A stretch of 64,000 nt of DNA from CAYMGM01 sp964390005 (GCA_964390005.1 CAYMGM010000001.1:434001-498000), one strand, 5' to 3'; counted from the first letter of the stretch, positions 8,326 through 17,860 are shown. Program-made: numbers and translations. The notes: a model not told the origin generated them from the letters alone.

Positions 8326-9267
8326 TTAGGATTGCGTGCAAAAAGCTTCGATATCGGCAGGCGTGCCGATCGAGATCGTCGGTAATTCCTTGTCGATCCG
8401 CTTCACAAGCCCGGCCAAAACCGTGCCGTTACCGCATTCAACGCAGCGCGTGACGCCTTGCTCTTTCATATAGTGTACGGACTCGCGCCAGCGCACCGTG
8501 CCTGTCACTTGTTGGACCAGCAAAGACTTAATCGCGGCAACATCGGTGACGGGCGCAGCGGTCACGTTGGCAATCAACGGAACGCAGGGCGCTTGCATCG
8601 TAACGTTTGCCAAAGCTTCCTGCATCGCCTGCGCCGCCGGTTGCATCAAAGCGCAATGGAAAGGCGCGCTAACGGGAAGTTTGACGCTGCGCTTAAAGCC
8701 TTCAGCCGCCGCCAAAGCCAGCACCCGATCCACCGCCGCCGCGCTGCCGCTGATGACAATCTGCCCCGGCGCATTATCATTCGCCGCCGCGCAAACCTCG
8801 CCTTCCGCCGCGGCCGCCGCCAAGCGCTGCGCCGTTTCAAAATCGACACCCATCAATGCGGCCATCGCTCCCTGCCCTTCGGGCACAGCGGCTTGCATCG
8901 CCTGCCCGCGCAACCGCAAAAGCCGCGCCGTATCGGCCAGCGAAAAAGTCCCCGCCGCGCAAAGCGCGCTATATTCGCCAAGGCTATGCCCCGCGACAAA
9001 AGCGGCGGCTTTCGCCAGATCAAAGCCCCCCTGTTTTTCCAGCACGCGCAAAGCGGCCAGGCTGACTGTCATAATGGCGGGCTGCGCATTTTGCGTGCGC
9101 TTTAAATCGTCTTCCGAGCCGTCAAAGATCAAAGCCGACAATTTTTCATCAAGCGAATCATCGACTTCCTGAAACACGGCGCGCGCCTCGGCAAAAGCGT
9201 CATACAAAGCGCGGCCCATACCGGGCTTTTGGCTGCCTTGACCGGGGAAAATAAAGGCTTGTTTCAT
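8326..9267 (-). CDS. fabD: Malonyl CoA-acyl carrier protein transacylase
   Basis: Transfers malonyl from CoA to ACP to start and extend fatty acids. The N-terminal FPGQGSQ oxyanion segment, the nucleophile motif GHSLGEYSAL near residue 90, and SAPFHCALM with the catalytic His near 200 are all present. The start at 9267 (MKQAFIFPGQG) gives the family's normal N-terminus of about 313 residues; an ATG two codons earlier at 9273 is also possible because AAAGGA lies just before it. It leads the fabD-fabG-ABC1 operon and is divergent from hldD. Confidence 0.95.
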   Translation of the reverse strand: MKQAFIFPGQGSQKPGMGRALYDAFAEARAVFQEVDDSLDEKLSALIFDGSEDDLKRTQNAQPAIMTVSLAALRVLEKQGGFDLAKAAAFVAGHSLGEYSALCAAGTFSLADTARLLRLRGQAMQAAVPEGQGAMAALMGVDFETAQRLAAAAAEGEVCAAANDNAPGQIVISGSAAAVDRVLALAAAEGFKRSVKLPVSAPFHCALMQPAAQAMQEALANVTMQAPCVPLIANVTAAPVTDVAAIKSLLVQQVTGTVRWRESVHYMKEQGVTRCVECGNGTVLAGLVKRIDKELPTISIGTPADIEAFCTQS

Positions 9268-9330
9268 GGGCATTTCATCCTTTCGCACCAAGGCGTTCGT
9301 TCCTGATTTCTTCGGCGTGACTAAAGCTTC

Positions 9331-9359
9331 TTGTCAAAGGCGCGTCAAGCGCGTTTAAT
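9331..9359 (+). promoter_or_regulatory. Candidate sigma-70 promoter for hldD
   Basis: TTGTCA (9331-9336) and TTTAAT (9354-9359) are separated by 17 bases and point towards hldD, whose start is about 85 bases further on. This is a match by eye only and lies in the divergent fabD/hldD gap. Confidence 0.35.
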
Positions 9360-9444
9360 GCGCCTCGCATGGGAGATTAGCCTTTTTAAAGAGTAAAAAA
9401 GTCTTTCTTTCCCTTGTATTGCAGGTTCAACAGGAAAAAACACC

Positions 9445-10428
9445 ATGATTCTCGTTACTGGCGGCGCAGGCTTTATCGGCTCGAACCTTATTGCGGCTTT
9501 GGATGCGCGCGGTGAACGTATTGCCGTCAGCGATTGGATGGGCACAGACGATAAATGGCGCAATCTGGCCAAACGCGATCTTGATGCCATCATCGCCCCG
9601 GAAAAATTAGAGGATTTTCTCAACGATTACGCGGGCGACATTGAAATCATCTTTCACATGGGCGCGATATCGGCCACGACTGAGCGCGACGCCGACGCCA
9701 TTGTCGAAAACAATTTTCGCTTAAGCTGCAACTTATGGCAATGGTGCCGCAATAACGATGTACGCTTTGTCTATGCCTCGTCGGCGGCCACTTACGGTGA
9801 TGGCGCACAAGGCTTTATCGATGACGAAAGCATCGAAGGCTTAGCCAAACTGCGCCCCATGAACCCTTACGGCTGGAGCAAGCACCTTTTTGACCGCTGG
9901 GTTGCACGTCAAAAAGGTCGCGGCGACAAAGGCCCGACCCAATGCGTTGGCCTGAAGTTCTTCAACGTCTATGGACCGAACGAATATCACAAAGGCTCGA
10001 TGCGGTCAGTGGTTGAGCAAATCTTCCCCTTTGCCATGCGGGAAGAAGCTTTTCCTCTTTTCCGTTCTCATCGTTCTGATTATGCCGATGGCGGACAGAT
10101 GCGCGACTTTATCTATGTCGGCGATTGCGTCAGCGTTATGTTATGGCTGCTGGATCATCAAAAAGTGAACGGGCTGTTCAACATCGGCACCGGGACCGCG
10201 CGTAGCTTTGCTGATTTGACCAAAGCCGTCTATGAAGCCGCAGGCAAAGATCCCATGATCCGCTACCGCGACATGCCGGAAGAGATCCGCGATCGTTATC
10301 AGTATTTCACGGAAGCCGCAATGGGCAAGCTGCGCGCCGCAGGCTATACAGCGCCGATGACATCCATTGAAGACGGCGTGCGGCTCTACGTTCAGAAGTT
10401 CTTAGCGCAACAAGACCCCTATATTTAA
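9445..10428 (+). CDS. hldD: ADP-L-glycero-D-manno-heptose 6-epimerase
   Basis: NADP-dependent extended SDR epimerase (327 residues) that converts ADP-D-glycero- to ADP-L-glycero-D-manno-heptose, the donor for the LPS inner core. It shows the N-terminal VTGGAGFIGSN Rossmann motif, YASSAATYG with catalytic Ser, and PYGWSKHLFD (Tyr-x3-Lys). The later KFFNVYGPNEYHKGSMRSVV stretch is diagnostic for HldD. It is followed by hldE after 24 bases. Together with kdsA at 24 kb it shows that the organism makes a heptose/Kdo LPS core. Confidence 0.96.
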   Translation: MILVTGGAGFIGSNLIAALDARGERIAVSDWMGTDDKWRNLAKRDLDAIIAPEKLEDFLNDYAGDIEIIFHMGAISATTERDADAIVENNFRLSCNLWQWCRNNDVRFVYASSAATYGDGAQGFIDDESIEGLAKLRPMNPYGWSKHLFDRWVARQKGRGDKGPTQCVGLKFFNVYGPNEYHKGSMRSVVEQIFPFAMREEAFPLFRSHRSDYADGGQMRDFIYVGDCVSVMLWLLDHQKVNGLFNIGTGTARSFADLTKAVYEAAGKDPMIRYRDMPEEIRDRYQYFTEAAMGKLRAAGYTAPMTSIEDGVRLYVQKFLAQQDPYI

Positions 10429-10452
10429 TTGTAACGACAAAGCGGATTGCCT

Positions 10453-11937
10453 ATGCCTCCTAGCCTTTTGCCCCTTCTTGAAAAGATTCCCGGCCACAAT
10501 ATTTTGTGCGTTGGTGATATTATGCTCGACCGCTTTGTCTATGGCTCGGTCGAACGAGTCTCGCCCGAAGCGCCCATTCCCGTTTTGCGCATTTTACGCG
10601 AATCCGTGATGCTGGGCGGCGCGGGCAATGTCGTGCGCAATATCGTCTCGCTGGGTGGCCATGTCGATATCGTGGGCGTCGTTGGCCAAGACCCTGCCAG
10701 CTATGAGTTGGGTGAGCAAATCTCGTCTTTGGGCAGCGTCGTCTCCTATCTTTTGAACGACCCGCAGCGCCCGACGATTGTTAAAACGCGCTATATCGCC
10801 GACGGGCAGCAATTGTTGCGCACCGATAGCGAAGATTGCCGCCCCTTATCCACCGACATGGAAGACCAGATCTTGCTGCGCGTGCGCGGCGCAATGGCCA
10901 GCGCGTCGGTTGTCGTTTTGTCAGATTATGCCAAAGGCGTTTTGACAGACCGCGTCGTGCGCGAGATTATCGACATCGCCTCGGCCAAGGGCAAGCGCGT
11001 GCTGATCGATCCCAAGGGCCATGATTACAGCCGCTATCGCGGCGCGACGATCTTGACGCCCAACCGCAAAGAATTGGCCGATACGACGCATATGTCAATC
11101 TTGACCGTTGCCGATGCCGAAAAAGCTGCCCGTCAATTGATCGATGCGCACGATTTATCCGGCGTCTTGGCCAAGCTTGGCGGCGATGGCGTTTGCCTTG
11201 TTTTAAAGAACCAGCCGATTTGGCATTTCCGCGCCAGTGCGCAGGAAGTGTATGACGTCTCGGGCGCGGGCGATACCGTCATTGCGACGATGGCGCTGGC
11301 CTTGGCAGGCGGCTTGACGGCTGAAGATTCAGCGGCGATGGCCAATCTGGCCGGATCGGTCGTTGTCGGCAAAATTGGCACGGCCACGATTTCGCGGCAA
11401 GAACTGGCGCACGCGCTGGTCCGCAATCAGGCGCAAGCCAGCCAAGACAAGATCATGCCGTTGTTCGAAGCCGCCGATTTGGCCGAGCATTGGCGCAAGC
11501 AAGGCCTGAAAGTCGGTTTTACAAACGGCGTTTTCGATTTATTGCATCCGGGCCATTTGTCGTTGATCAGCCAAGCGCGCGCCGCTTGCGACAAGCTAAT
11601 CATCGGCGTGAACAGCGATGCCTCGGTCAAGCGCCTCAAGGGCGAGACGCGCCCCGTTCAAAACGAGCAAGCGCGCCAGGCTGTTTTAGCGTCGTTGGCC
11701 GACATTGACGCCGTCGTCGTTTTTGAGGAAGATACCCCGGTCGAGCTGATTAAGGCCATTCGGCCAGATGTGTTGGTCAAAGGCGCCGATTATACCATTG
11801 CCACGGTCGTTGGCGCCGATTTGGTTCAAAGCTGGGGCGGCGCGATTGTTCTGGCCAACCTTGTCGAAGGCCAAAGCACCACAGCCACCATCGCGCGGCT
11901 TCAAGCGACCGAGGCTCAAAAAACGGGCACGCAATAA
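10453..11937 (+). CDS. hldE: Bifunctional heptose-7-phosphate kinase / heptose-1-phosphate adenylyltransferase
   Basis: Two-domain enzyme of 494 residues for ADP-heptose synthesis. The N-terminal ribokinase-type domain (to about 330) has DIMLDRFVYGSVERVSPEAP, GGAGNVVRN and the ATP/anion-hole motif VSGAGDTV. The C-terminal cytidylyltransferase-like domain has TNGVFDLLHPGHL, the HxGH-type site, and GVNSDASVKRLKG. The ATG at 10453 is chosen over an in-frame TTG two codons upstream, as the Shine-Dalgarno is weak for both. It is cotranscribed with hldD. Confidence 0.96.
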   Translation: MPPSLLPLLEKIPGHNILCVGDIMLDRFVYGSVERVSPEAPIPVLRILRESVMLGGAGNVVRNIVSLGGHVDIVGVVGQDPASYELGEQISSLGSVVSYLLNDPQRPTIVKTRYIADGQQLLRTDSEDCRPLSTDMEDQILLRVRGAMASASVVVLSDYAKGVLTDRVVREIIDIASAKGKRVLIDPKGHDYSRYRGATILTPNRKELADTTHMSILTVADAEKAARQLIDAHDLSGVLAKLGGDGVCLVLKNQPIWHFRASAQEVYDVSGAGDTVIATMALALAGGLTAEDSAAMANLAGSVVVGKIGTATISRQELAHALVRNQAQASQDKIMPLFEAADLAEHWRKQGLKVGFTNGVFDLLHPGHLSLISQARAACDKLIIGVNSDASVKRLKGETRPVQNEQARQAVLASLADIDAVVVFEEDTPVELIKAIRPDVLVKGADYTIATVVGADLVQSWGGAIVLANLVEGQSTTATIARLQATEAQKTGTQ

Positions 11938-11978
11938 CGCGGCCCCCACGCTAAAGAAAGGCCCCCAAAGGTTTCGTT

Positions 11979-12374
11979 ATGGACCCTTCCCCATCTGATT
12001 TTGTCTGGTTTAATCTGTTTGCCGGTCTTGTGATCGGCCTTGTGCTGGGCAGCTTCACAACGATGTTGAGTTATCGAATCCCGCGCCGCCTTTCGATTGT
12101 CTCGCCGCCTTCGCAATGTCCTAAGTGTCATGCCCCACTGAAGGTGCGCGATCTGGTTCCTGTTTTTTCGTGGCTTTTGGAAAAAGGACGTTGCCGCCAT
12201 TGCGGCGAGCGGATCAGCCCACGTTATCTGGTGATCGAGCTTGTCACCACCGTTGCCGTCATGGCGGCTTTTGTCTGCCTTGGCCTTAGCCCCGCCTTGA
12301 TCCCGGCGTTGATTGCTATCGTCGCGTTTGTCACGCTGGCGACGATCAATATTGAGCGGCAAAAAGAAAACTAA
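11979..12374 (+). CDS. Stand-alone prepilin peptidase N-terminal (DiS_P_DiS) domain protein
   Basis: Protein of 131 residues matching only the N-terminal domain of A24 prepilin peptidases (PilD/GspO): an opening membrane helix with GLVLGSFTTMLSYRIPRR, then two CxxC pairs (Cys47/Cys50 and Cys72/Cys75) spaced as in PilD, then ISPRYLVIELVT. Two or three further hydrophobic segments follow, but the Asp-containing peptidase motifs (GxGD) are absent and the protein simply ends. In full enzymes this region binds zinc and is linked to N-methylation. It lies 41 bases after hldE, with no pilin genes nearby. It could be a truncated remnant or a partner of a separate peptidase domain. Confidence 0.75.
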   Translation: MDPSPSDFVWFNLFAGLVIGLVLGSFTTMLSYRIPRRLSIVSPPSQCPKCHAPLKVRDLVPVFSWLLEKGRCRHCGERISPRYLVIELVTTVAVMAAFVCLGLSPALIPALIAIVAFVTLATINIERQKEN

Positions 12375-12376
12375 GC

Positions 12377-13297
12377 TCAAGAAGCCGGTCCGCCTTCAAG
12401 CCCTTTGGGCGCGTGAAGCCTGCCAAAATGTTTTTTGACACAATCTATTTCGACAGCATCGCGTCCCATACAGACCGCGATACCATCAAGGCTTTTTGAT
12501 TTTGGCAAGGCCTGAAGAAGAGCTGTATCACGCAACGCTAAAAAGGCCAGATTTTGCAACCGAACCGTCGGAACATGTCCTCCGACAGCTAAGACGCGAA
12601 CCTGGCTTTTATGACGGATAAAAGCCAAGACCCCGGATGTCAGGCATGAAACCGGCGCGACGCGTCCGATCCCGTCGACATCGTTGCCCCAGAATTTCTG
12701 AACATGTTCATGATAATCGTCAGATGGCTCGCCGCCATCTCCCCAATATGCGCCAACCAGAGGGACAATACGCTGGCCCAAGCGCGCACGATAAGGTTCA
12801 CAATCGACAATTTGTTTCTGAGGCGTCATTTTACCGACCCAAGTCCGGCACTGAGGCAAAGCCATCAGAACAGTTTGCGTCGTCGGTAAATAGGCACACA
12901 CCCCCATTGGGGCATCATTCAGAGAAATACCAACGGACATCGCGTAGGCAGCGTCTTTTTCACCGAATCCGGCTACGCCGTCCATAACGTCCAAATGAGC
13001 GACGAGGCGCGCCGACGCCTGCGCGTCTGGTTTTTGCGTTCCCGCTATTCCGTAAGGACAATAGAGCGTGCCGTTATAAACCGTCTCGACCGTATCGATG
13101 AGAGGCAAAAAGCGCGACAAATCAGCTGTCAATTGCCTTTCGGCCTGTTCGCAAAGGACAAATGTTTTCTCATGCCGTAAGGCCGGGTCCGTCGCTGCAA
13201 GGATCAGATTCCTGGCTGGAACAAAAAGGGCGTTCGCCGTCCGCCGTAAAGCTAAAACGATAAGCGACAAATCTGTTTGAGACAGTATTGTGCTCAC
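12377..13297 (-). CDS. Degenerate inositol-monophosphatase-like protein (paralogue B)
   Basis: Protein of 306 residues that I relate to the inositol monophosphatase/FIG superfamily by the pattern around HLDVMDGVAGFG (Asp103, Asp106, Gly107), followed by AYAMSVGISLNDAPMGVCAYLP, which mirrors the DPLDGTTNF and AVSIGL segments of true IMPases. The upstream GEE-type metal Glu pair and the C-terminal WD motif are not found, so metal catalysis is doubtful. It follows its neighbour paralogue by 12 bases and ends convergently 2 bases from the prepilin-like gene. Function unknown; the family assignment is an inference from motif spacing. Confidence 0.6.
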   Translation of the reverse strand: MSTILSQTDLSLIVLALRRTANALFVPARNLILAATDPALRHEKTFVLCEQAERQLTADLSRFLPLIDTVETVYNGTLYCPYGIAGTQKPDAQASARLVAHLDVMDGVAGFGEKDAAYAMSVGISLNDAPMGVCAYLPTTQTVLMALPQCRTWVGKMTPQKQIVDCEPYRARLGQRIVPLVGAYWGDGGEPSDDYHEHVQKFWGNDVDGIGRVAPVSCLTSGVLAFIRHKSQVRVLAVGGHVPTVRLQNLAFLALRDTALLQALPKSKSLDGIAVCMGRDAVEIDCVKKHFGRLHAPKGLEGGPAS

Positions 13298-13309
13298 CTG
13301 AACGCCCCC

Positions 13310-14281
13310 TTATCGCAAATCGACATTTGCAAAGCGCAAAGCATAAGCCATCGCCTGAAACGCTTTTTTCTCTGTCGCACCATAAACAACACCGAGGCGC
13401 GGCGCTGTCAGTGGATTGCAATGATACCCCTGCAAATCACAAATGGCCCCACCTGCCTTGGTAACCAAATGAGCCAAAGCCAAATGACGTGTCGGCAAAA
13501 CGGTCTCGCACGAGACATAAGCTTGCATGGTCACGTCCACCTGACGGCGTTCTTTTAGCGTCCCGATAAGATCCTCGACGCTTGATGCCGCGCAGGTCGA
13601 AACGTACGTACTCTCAACCAAACGATTGTCGGCATACAGCAAAGCGGGCAAACCATAATCCGATCCGTCGGACGAGCCGACATGATAAAGGTCATGTTTG
13701 CTTGATGAAACCCTGTCTTTGTTGTTGCTGCCAGGCGCGGTGTAATGGCCCCCAAAAGCGCCGTTTAAAGACAAACGTTTTTTATCGACAGCGCCGTTAT
13801 CAACATACAAAAACGCGCCGGATAAAGGCTGATAGCTGCAAGCGATTTTTGTCTGACCGTCTTCAATAAAGGCCAGATTCATCGCAAAAGGAAGTTTTCT
13901 GTCCACACCTTGCATAAAGCCCAAAGAACCATCGAAGGCGTCAATCAAAATGACCGTACGGTTTGGATCAAAAAGAAGCCCACCGCTGCCATCCCCAATG
14001 ACGAACGGCTCATTCTTCCAAAAACCGTCAATAGGGACTTGCTTCTCATCAAGGACTTGATGCGTTGCGACGAAATCGGCATTGGGAACCAGCTCGGCAA
14101 GGCTTTCACGGACACTGTCTTCAGCCGTCGCCAAAGTCTCAAAAGCATAAGAGCGCGTACGCGCTAGCCCAGCCTTCATCGGCATTAATTGATAATTCGG
14201 CATCAGAATCTCGCGTGCCGTGCGCGATAAGATTTGGCCAAGATAATAAGGCTCAATAATCGGAAAATATTTTTTCATCAA
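13310..14281 (-). CDS. Degenerate inositol-monophosphatase-like protein (paralogue A)
   Basis: Protein of 323 residues with a recognisable IMPase-like core: ILIDAFDGSLGFMQG (Asp114, Asp117, Gly118) lines up with the DPLDGTTNF motif, and the following PFAMNLAFIEDG and ACSYQPLSGAFLYVDNGA segments follow the same strand order. Near the C-terminus LALAHLVTKAGGAICDLQG resembles the AAGxLIVxEAGG region, but the preceding Trp-Asp metal ligand is replaced by PTRH. Thus one metal-binding motif is kept and others lost. It is the first gene of a two-gene unit with paralogue B and lies downstream of alaS. A true suhB exists at 47.3 kb, so this is not the housekeeping copy. Confidence 0.65.
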   Translation of the reverse strand: MMKKYFPIIEPYYLGQILSRTAREILMPNYQLMPMKAGLARTRSYAFETLATAEDSVRESLAELVPNADFVATHQVLDEKQVPIDGFWKNEPFVIGDGSGGLLFDPNRTVILIDAFDGSLGFMQGVDRKLPFAMNLAFIEDGQTKIACSYQPLSGAFLYVDNGAVDKKRLSLNGAFGGHYTAPGSNNKDRVSSSKHDLYHVGSSDGSDYGLPALLYADNRLVESTYVSTCAASSVEDLIGTLKERRQVDVTMQAYVSCETVLPTRHLALAHLVTKAGGAICDLQGYHCNPLTAPRLGVVYGATEKKAFQAMAYALRFANVDLR

Positions 14282-14332
14282 ACACCTTTACAAAAATCAT
14301 TTAAAAATCGGTTGGCTCTCAAAGAAGAAAAA

Positions 14333-14358
14333 GGCGCGCGGCAAAATAGCCGCGCGCC
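14333..14358 (-). terminator. Rho-independent terminator of alaS
   Basis: Ten-base arms GGCGCGCGGC (14333-14342) and GCCGCGCGCC (14349-14358) enclose a 6-base loop. On the minus strand they are followed by a T-run, directly after the alaS stop. Confidence 0.88.
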
Positions 14359-14366
14359 GTTTTAGA

Positions 14367-17039
14367 TCAAGCAGCCTTGGCCGCCAGTTTTCCCATCAGG
14401 TTTTCAATGGCGTCGATCGCCTTTGGCATGGCCGCGACATCGGCACCGCCAGCCTGCGCCATATCAGGACGCCCGCCGCCGCCTTTGCCACCAAGAGCTT
14501 CGGCGCCAACTTTGACAAGATCGACGGCGCTAACGCGCGACGTCAAATCATCTGTCACGGCCACAACCAGCGAGACCTTGCCGTCAAAGCTGGAAACCAA
14601 GGCGATAACGCCCGATCCCACCTGCGCCTTAAAGGCATCGGCCATCGGCTTCAGATCCTTGGCAGGCACATCGGTCAAAACGCGGCTGACAAACGACAGA
14701 CCCGCGATCTGTTTGGGGGCCGCCGCGCCTGATGACGCGCCGCCAGCCAAAGCCAAATCGCGGCGCAAGTCCGTGACTTCACGCTCCAGCTTTTTACGAT
14801 CATCGACCAACTGCGCGACGCGATCGGCCACTTCGGCTGTCGGGGCTTTGAGCGTATCGGCAACCGTCGCCAAACGGCTGGCTTGATCGTTGTACCACGC
14901 CAGTGCGCCTGCGCCCGTCACGCCTTCCAGACGGCGCACGCCAGCGGCGACCGCGCTATCGGACAAGATTTTGAACAAGCCAATGTCGCCCGTGCGCGCG
15001 ACATGCGTGCCACCGCACAGTTCAATAGAATAAGGCGTTTTGCCGTCATCGCGCACGCCGCCCATCGATACCACGCGCACTTCGTCGCCGTATTTTTCGC
15101 CGAACAAAGCCATGGCTCCTTCTTCGACCGCTTCTTGCGGCGTCAAAAGACGTGTCACGGCTGGCGTGTTCTGACGGATCCGGTCATTGACCTCGGCCTC
15201 GATGACCGCCAATACATCGGCGGCAATCGGCGTAGGTTGGCTGATGTCAAAACGATAGCGTTCATCCGAAACCAGCGATCCTTTTTGCGTGACATGCGTG
15301 CCAAGATGCTTGCGCAGCGCGGCATGCAAAAGATGCGTCGCCGAATGGTTGGCGCGCGTCCGGCTGCGACGTTCATGATCGACATCCATCGTCACGGCAT
15401 CGCCCGTTTTGATCGTACCTTTTTCGACGTGCCCCACATGCACCCAAAGGCCGCCCGCCATTTTCTGCGTATCGGTGATACGCACAACGGCTCCGTCGGC
15501 TGTCGTCATCGTGCCTTGGTCGCCAATCTGACCGCCGCTTTCCGCATAAAACGGTGTTTGGTTGACGCAAATCTGGATGTCTGAGCCTTCCTTGGCATCG
15601 GCCACACGTGCGCCGCTGCGGACCAAGGCCGTGACTTGGCCTTCGGCTTGCTCGGTCGCATAGCCCAGGAACTCGGTCCCGCCCAGTTCTTCATGCAATT
15701 CAAACCAGATTTTATCGGTGCCGACTTCGCCCGACCCTGCCCAAGATTCACGCGCGGCGGCCTTTTGCTTGGCCATCGCGGCTTCAAACCCGGTCACATC
15801 GACTTTCTGCCCACGCCCGCGCAAAACGTCTTGCGTCAGATCAAGCGGGAAGCCGAAGGTGTCATACAACTTAAAGGCAATCGCGCCATCCAAAGCCTGC
15901 GATGATGAAAGCTTGCCAGCCTCTTCGTCCAGCAAACGCAAACCGCGGTCCAACGTCTGCTTAAAGCGCGTTTCTTCAAGCTTCAGCGTTTCGGTGATCA
16001 AGGTCTCGGCCTGAACCAATTCAGGATAGGCAACGCCCATCTGCTTGACCAGTTCAGACACCAACTTATAGATCAACGGCTCTTTGGCACCCAAAAGATG
16101 CGCATGGCGCATGCCGCGACGCATGATGCGACGCAAGACATAGCCGCGCCCTTCATTGCTGGGCGTCACGCCATCGGCGATCAAGAAAGCGGTTGCGCGC
16201 AAATGGTCGGCGATCACGCGGAACGAAGGCTTTTGCACGCCTTCAGGATCGACCTTCACCAAATCGGCGGTCGCGCCGATGATGGCGCGGAACAAATCCA
16301 CGTCATAGTTCGCGTACTGGCCTTGCAAAATCGCGGCGATACGCTCCAGCCCCATGCCCGTATCGATCGAAGGCTTGGGCAGATTGACTTTTTTGCCGCC
16401 CGGCAGCTCTTCAAATTGCATGAAGACCAGGTTCCAGAACTCAAGGAAACGGTCGCCGTCTTCATCGGGCGATCCCGGCGGGCCGCCTTGCAGCCTATCG
16501 CCTTGATCGATGAAGATCTCCGAGCAAGGCCCGCAAGGCCCGACATCGGCCATACGCCAATAGTTCGCGTTGGTCGTGATCTTGATGATCTTGTCGTCAG
16601 ATAGGCCAGCCACTTTCTTCCAAATGGCGATGGCTTCTTCGTCTTCGTGATAAACGGTGACAAGCAACTTGTCCTTGGGCAAATCGAAATATTTCGTCAC
16701 CAACGTCCAAGCAAAATTAATGGCATCGTCTTTGAAATAATCGCCGAACGAGAAATTGCCCAGCATTTCAAAAAAGGTGTGATGGCGTGCGGTGTAACCG
16801 ACGTTTTCCAGATCGTTGTGCTTGCCACCTGCGCGCACGCATTTTTGGGCGGTGGTAGCTCGCTTGTACTCACGGGTCTCGGCTCCCGTGAAGACGTTTT
16901 TGAACTGCACCATCCCTGCGTTGGTAAACATCAAAGTCGGATCGTTACGCGGCACCAAAGGCGACGAGTCGATAACGGTGTGTCCCTGACTTTTGAAGAA
17001 GTTCAAATACGTCGAGCGTATATCAGCAAGTGTTTTCAT
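14367..17039 (-). CDS. alaS: Alanyl-tRNA synthetase
   Basis: Class II aminoacyl-tRNA synthetase of 890 residues that charges tRNA-Ala in the cytosol. It starts with STYLNFFKSQGH, and carries motif 2 with FTNAGMVQFKNVF, the editing-domain zinc site RANHSATHLLHAAL (HxxxH) and CGGTHVARTGDIG. The C-terminal C-Ala domain ends with GKGGGGRPDMAQAGG near residue 860. Length is normal (E. coli about 876). A strong hairpin terminator follows. The gap of about 170 bases upstream is shared with the divergent upp gene. Confidence 0.98.
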   Translation of the reverse strand: MKTLADIRSTYLNFFKSQGHTVIDSSPLVPRNDPTLMFTNAGMVQFKNVFTGAETREYKRATTAQKCVRAGGKHNDLENVGYTARHHTFFEMLGNFSFGDYFKDDAINFAWTLVTKYFDLPKDKLLVTVYHEDEEAIAIWKKVAGLSDDKIIKITTNANYWRMADVGPCGPCSEIFIDQGDRLQGGPPGSPDEDGDRFLEFWNLVFMQFEELPGGKKVNLPKPSIDTGMGLERIAAILQGQYANYDVDLFRAIIGATADLVKVDPEGVQKPSFRVIADHLRATAFLIADGVTPSNEGRGYVLRRIMRRGMRHAHLLGAKEPLIYKLVSELVKQMGVAYPELVQAETLITETLKLEETRFKQTLDRGLRLLDEEAGKLSSSQALDGAIAFKLYDTFGFPLDLTQDVLRGRGQKVDVTGFEAAMAKQKAAARESWAGSGEVGTDKIWFELHEELGGTEFLGYATEQAEGQVTALVRSGARVADAKEGSDIQICVNQTPFYAESGGQIGDQGTMTTADGAVVRITDTQKMAGGLWVHVGHVEKGTIKTGDAVTMDVDHERRSRTRANHSATHLLHAALRKHLGTHVTQKGSLVSDERYRFDISQPTPIAADVLAVIEAEVNDRIRQNTPAVTRLLTPQEAVEEGAMALFGEKYGDEVRVVSMGGVRDDGKTPYSIELCGGTHVARTGDIGLFKILSDSAVAAGVRRLEGVTGAGALAWYNDQASRLATVADTLKAPTAEVADRVAQLVDDRKKLEREVTDLRRDLALAGGASSGAAAPKQIAGLSFVSRVLTDVPAKDLKPMADAFKAQVGSGVIALVSSFDGKVSLVVAVTDDLTSRVSAVDLVKVGAEALGGKGGGGRPDMAQAGGADVAAMPKAIDAIENLMGKLAAKAA

Positions 17040-17209
17040 TTGTAGTTCTCCGAGATAGAAACGATCATGAACATCGAGTGGCGGTTATATTTGCGAATTA
17101 TCAGCGCGTTGTCCACTTGGATCTTTGACATTCTTTGTGTTTTGCCCAGTTGACGGCGGGCGTGAAGTGGGCTTTTTTGAAGCGGATCATTTTATAAGGA
17201 GATCGCTCC

Positions 17210-17854
17210 ATGTCCCGTTTTCCCTCGCTTCACGTTCTTAACCATCCGCTGATTGCCGCCAAGCTGACCGGCATGCGCCGCAAAGAAACAAAACCGCTGG
17301 TTTTCCGCACCCTTTTACGTGAGATCACGTTTCTGATGGCCTATGAAGCCATGAAAGACTTGAAACTGACCGAGACGTTGATCGAAACGCCCGTAGCCCC
17401 GATGAAAGCCCCGACGCTCGAAGGCTTGCCACCTGTCTTGGTCCCGGTCCTGCGCGCAGGCCTTGGCATGGCCGAGCCTTTGATGGAACTTCTTCCCGCG
17501 GCGGCCATTGGCCATATTGGCGTGTACCGCGACCACGAAACAAAAGAGCCGGTGGAATATCTGGTGCGCTTGCCCGCCGACCAAGGCCAGCCCTTTGTCC
17601 TGATCGACCCCATGCTGGCAACGGGCCATTCCCTGGCCTATGCCACCGATATTTTGAACAAACACGGCATCCCCGACAGCCGCATTCGTGCCATGGTGCT
17701 TGTCGCCGCGCCCGAAGGGGTCGAAACCTATGCCAAGGCGCACCCGACAATCCCCGTTTTCGCGGCCGCTTTAGATGAAAAGCTGAACGAAAACGCCTAT
17801 ATCGTGCCGGGTTTGGGCGATGCGGGCGACCGGCTGTTTGGCACCTTTGCGTAA
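17210..17854 (+). CDS. upp: Uracil phosphoribosyltransferase
   Basis: Pyrimidine salvage enzyme (214 residues) converting uracil and PRPP to UMP. The PRPP-loop region is IDPMLATGHSLAYA near residue 130; VPVLRAGLGM near 80 and the C-terminal uracil-binding YIVPGLGDAGDRLFGT are intact. AAGGAG is present 8 bases before the ATG. The next gene begins 6 bases after the stop. Confidence 0.97.
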   Translation: MSRFPSLHVLNHPLIAAKLTGMRRKETKPLVFRTLLREITFLMAYEAMKDLKLTETLIETPVAPMKAPTLEGLPPVLVPVLRAGLGMAEPLMELLPAAAIGHIGVYRDHETKEPVEYLVRLPADQGQPFVLIDPMLATGHSLAYATDILNKHGIPDSRIRAMVLVAAPEGVETYAKAHPTIPVFAAALDEKLNENAYIVPGLGDAGDRLFGTFA

Positions 17855-17860
17855 AAAACC

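Noticed and set aside
11979..12374. Functional prepilin peptidase (pilD)
   Set aside because: Only the N-terminal domain is encoded; the GxGD catalytic half is missing.
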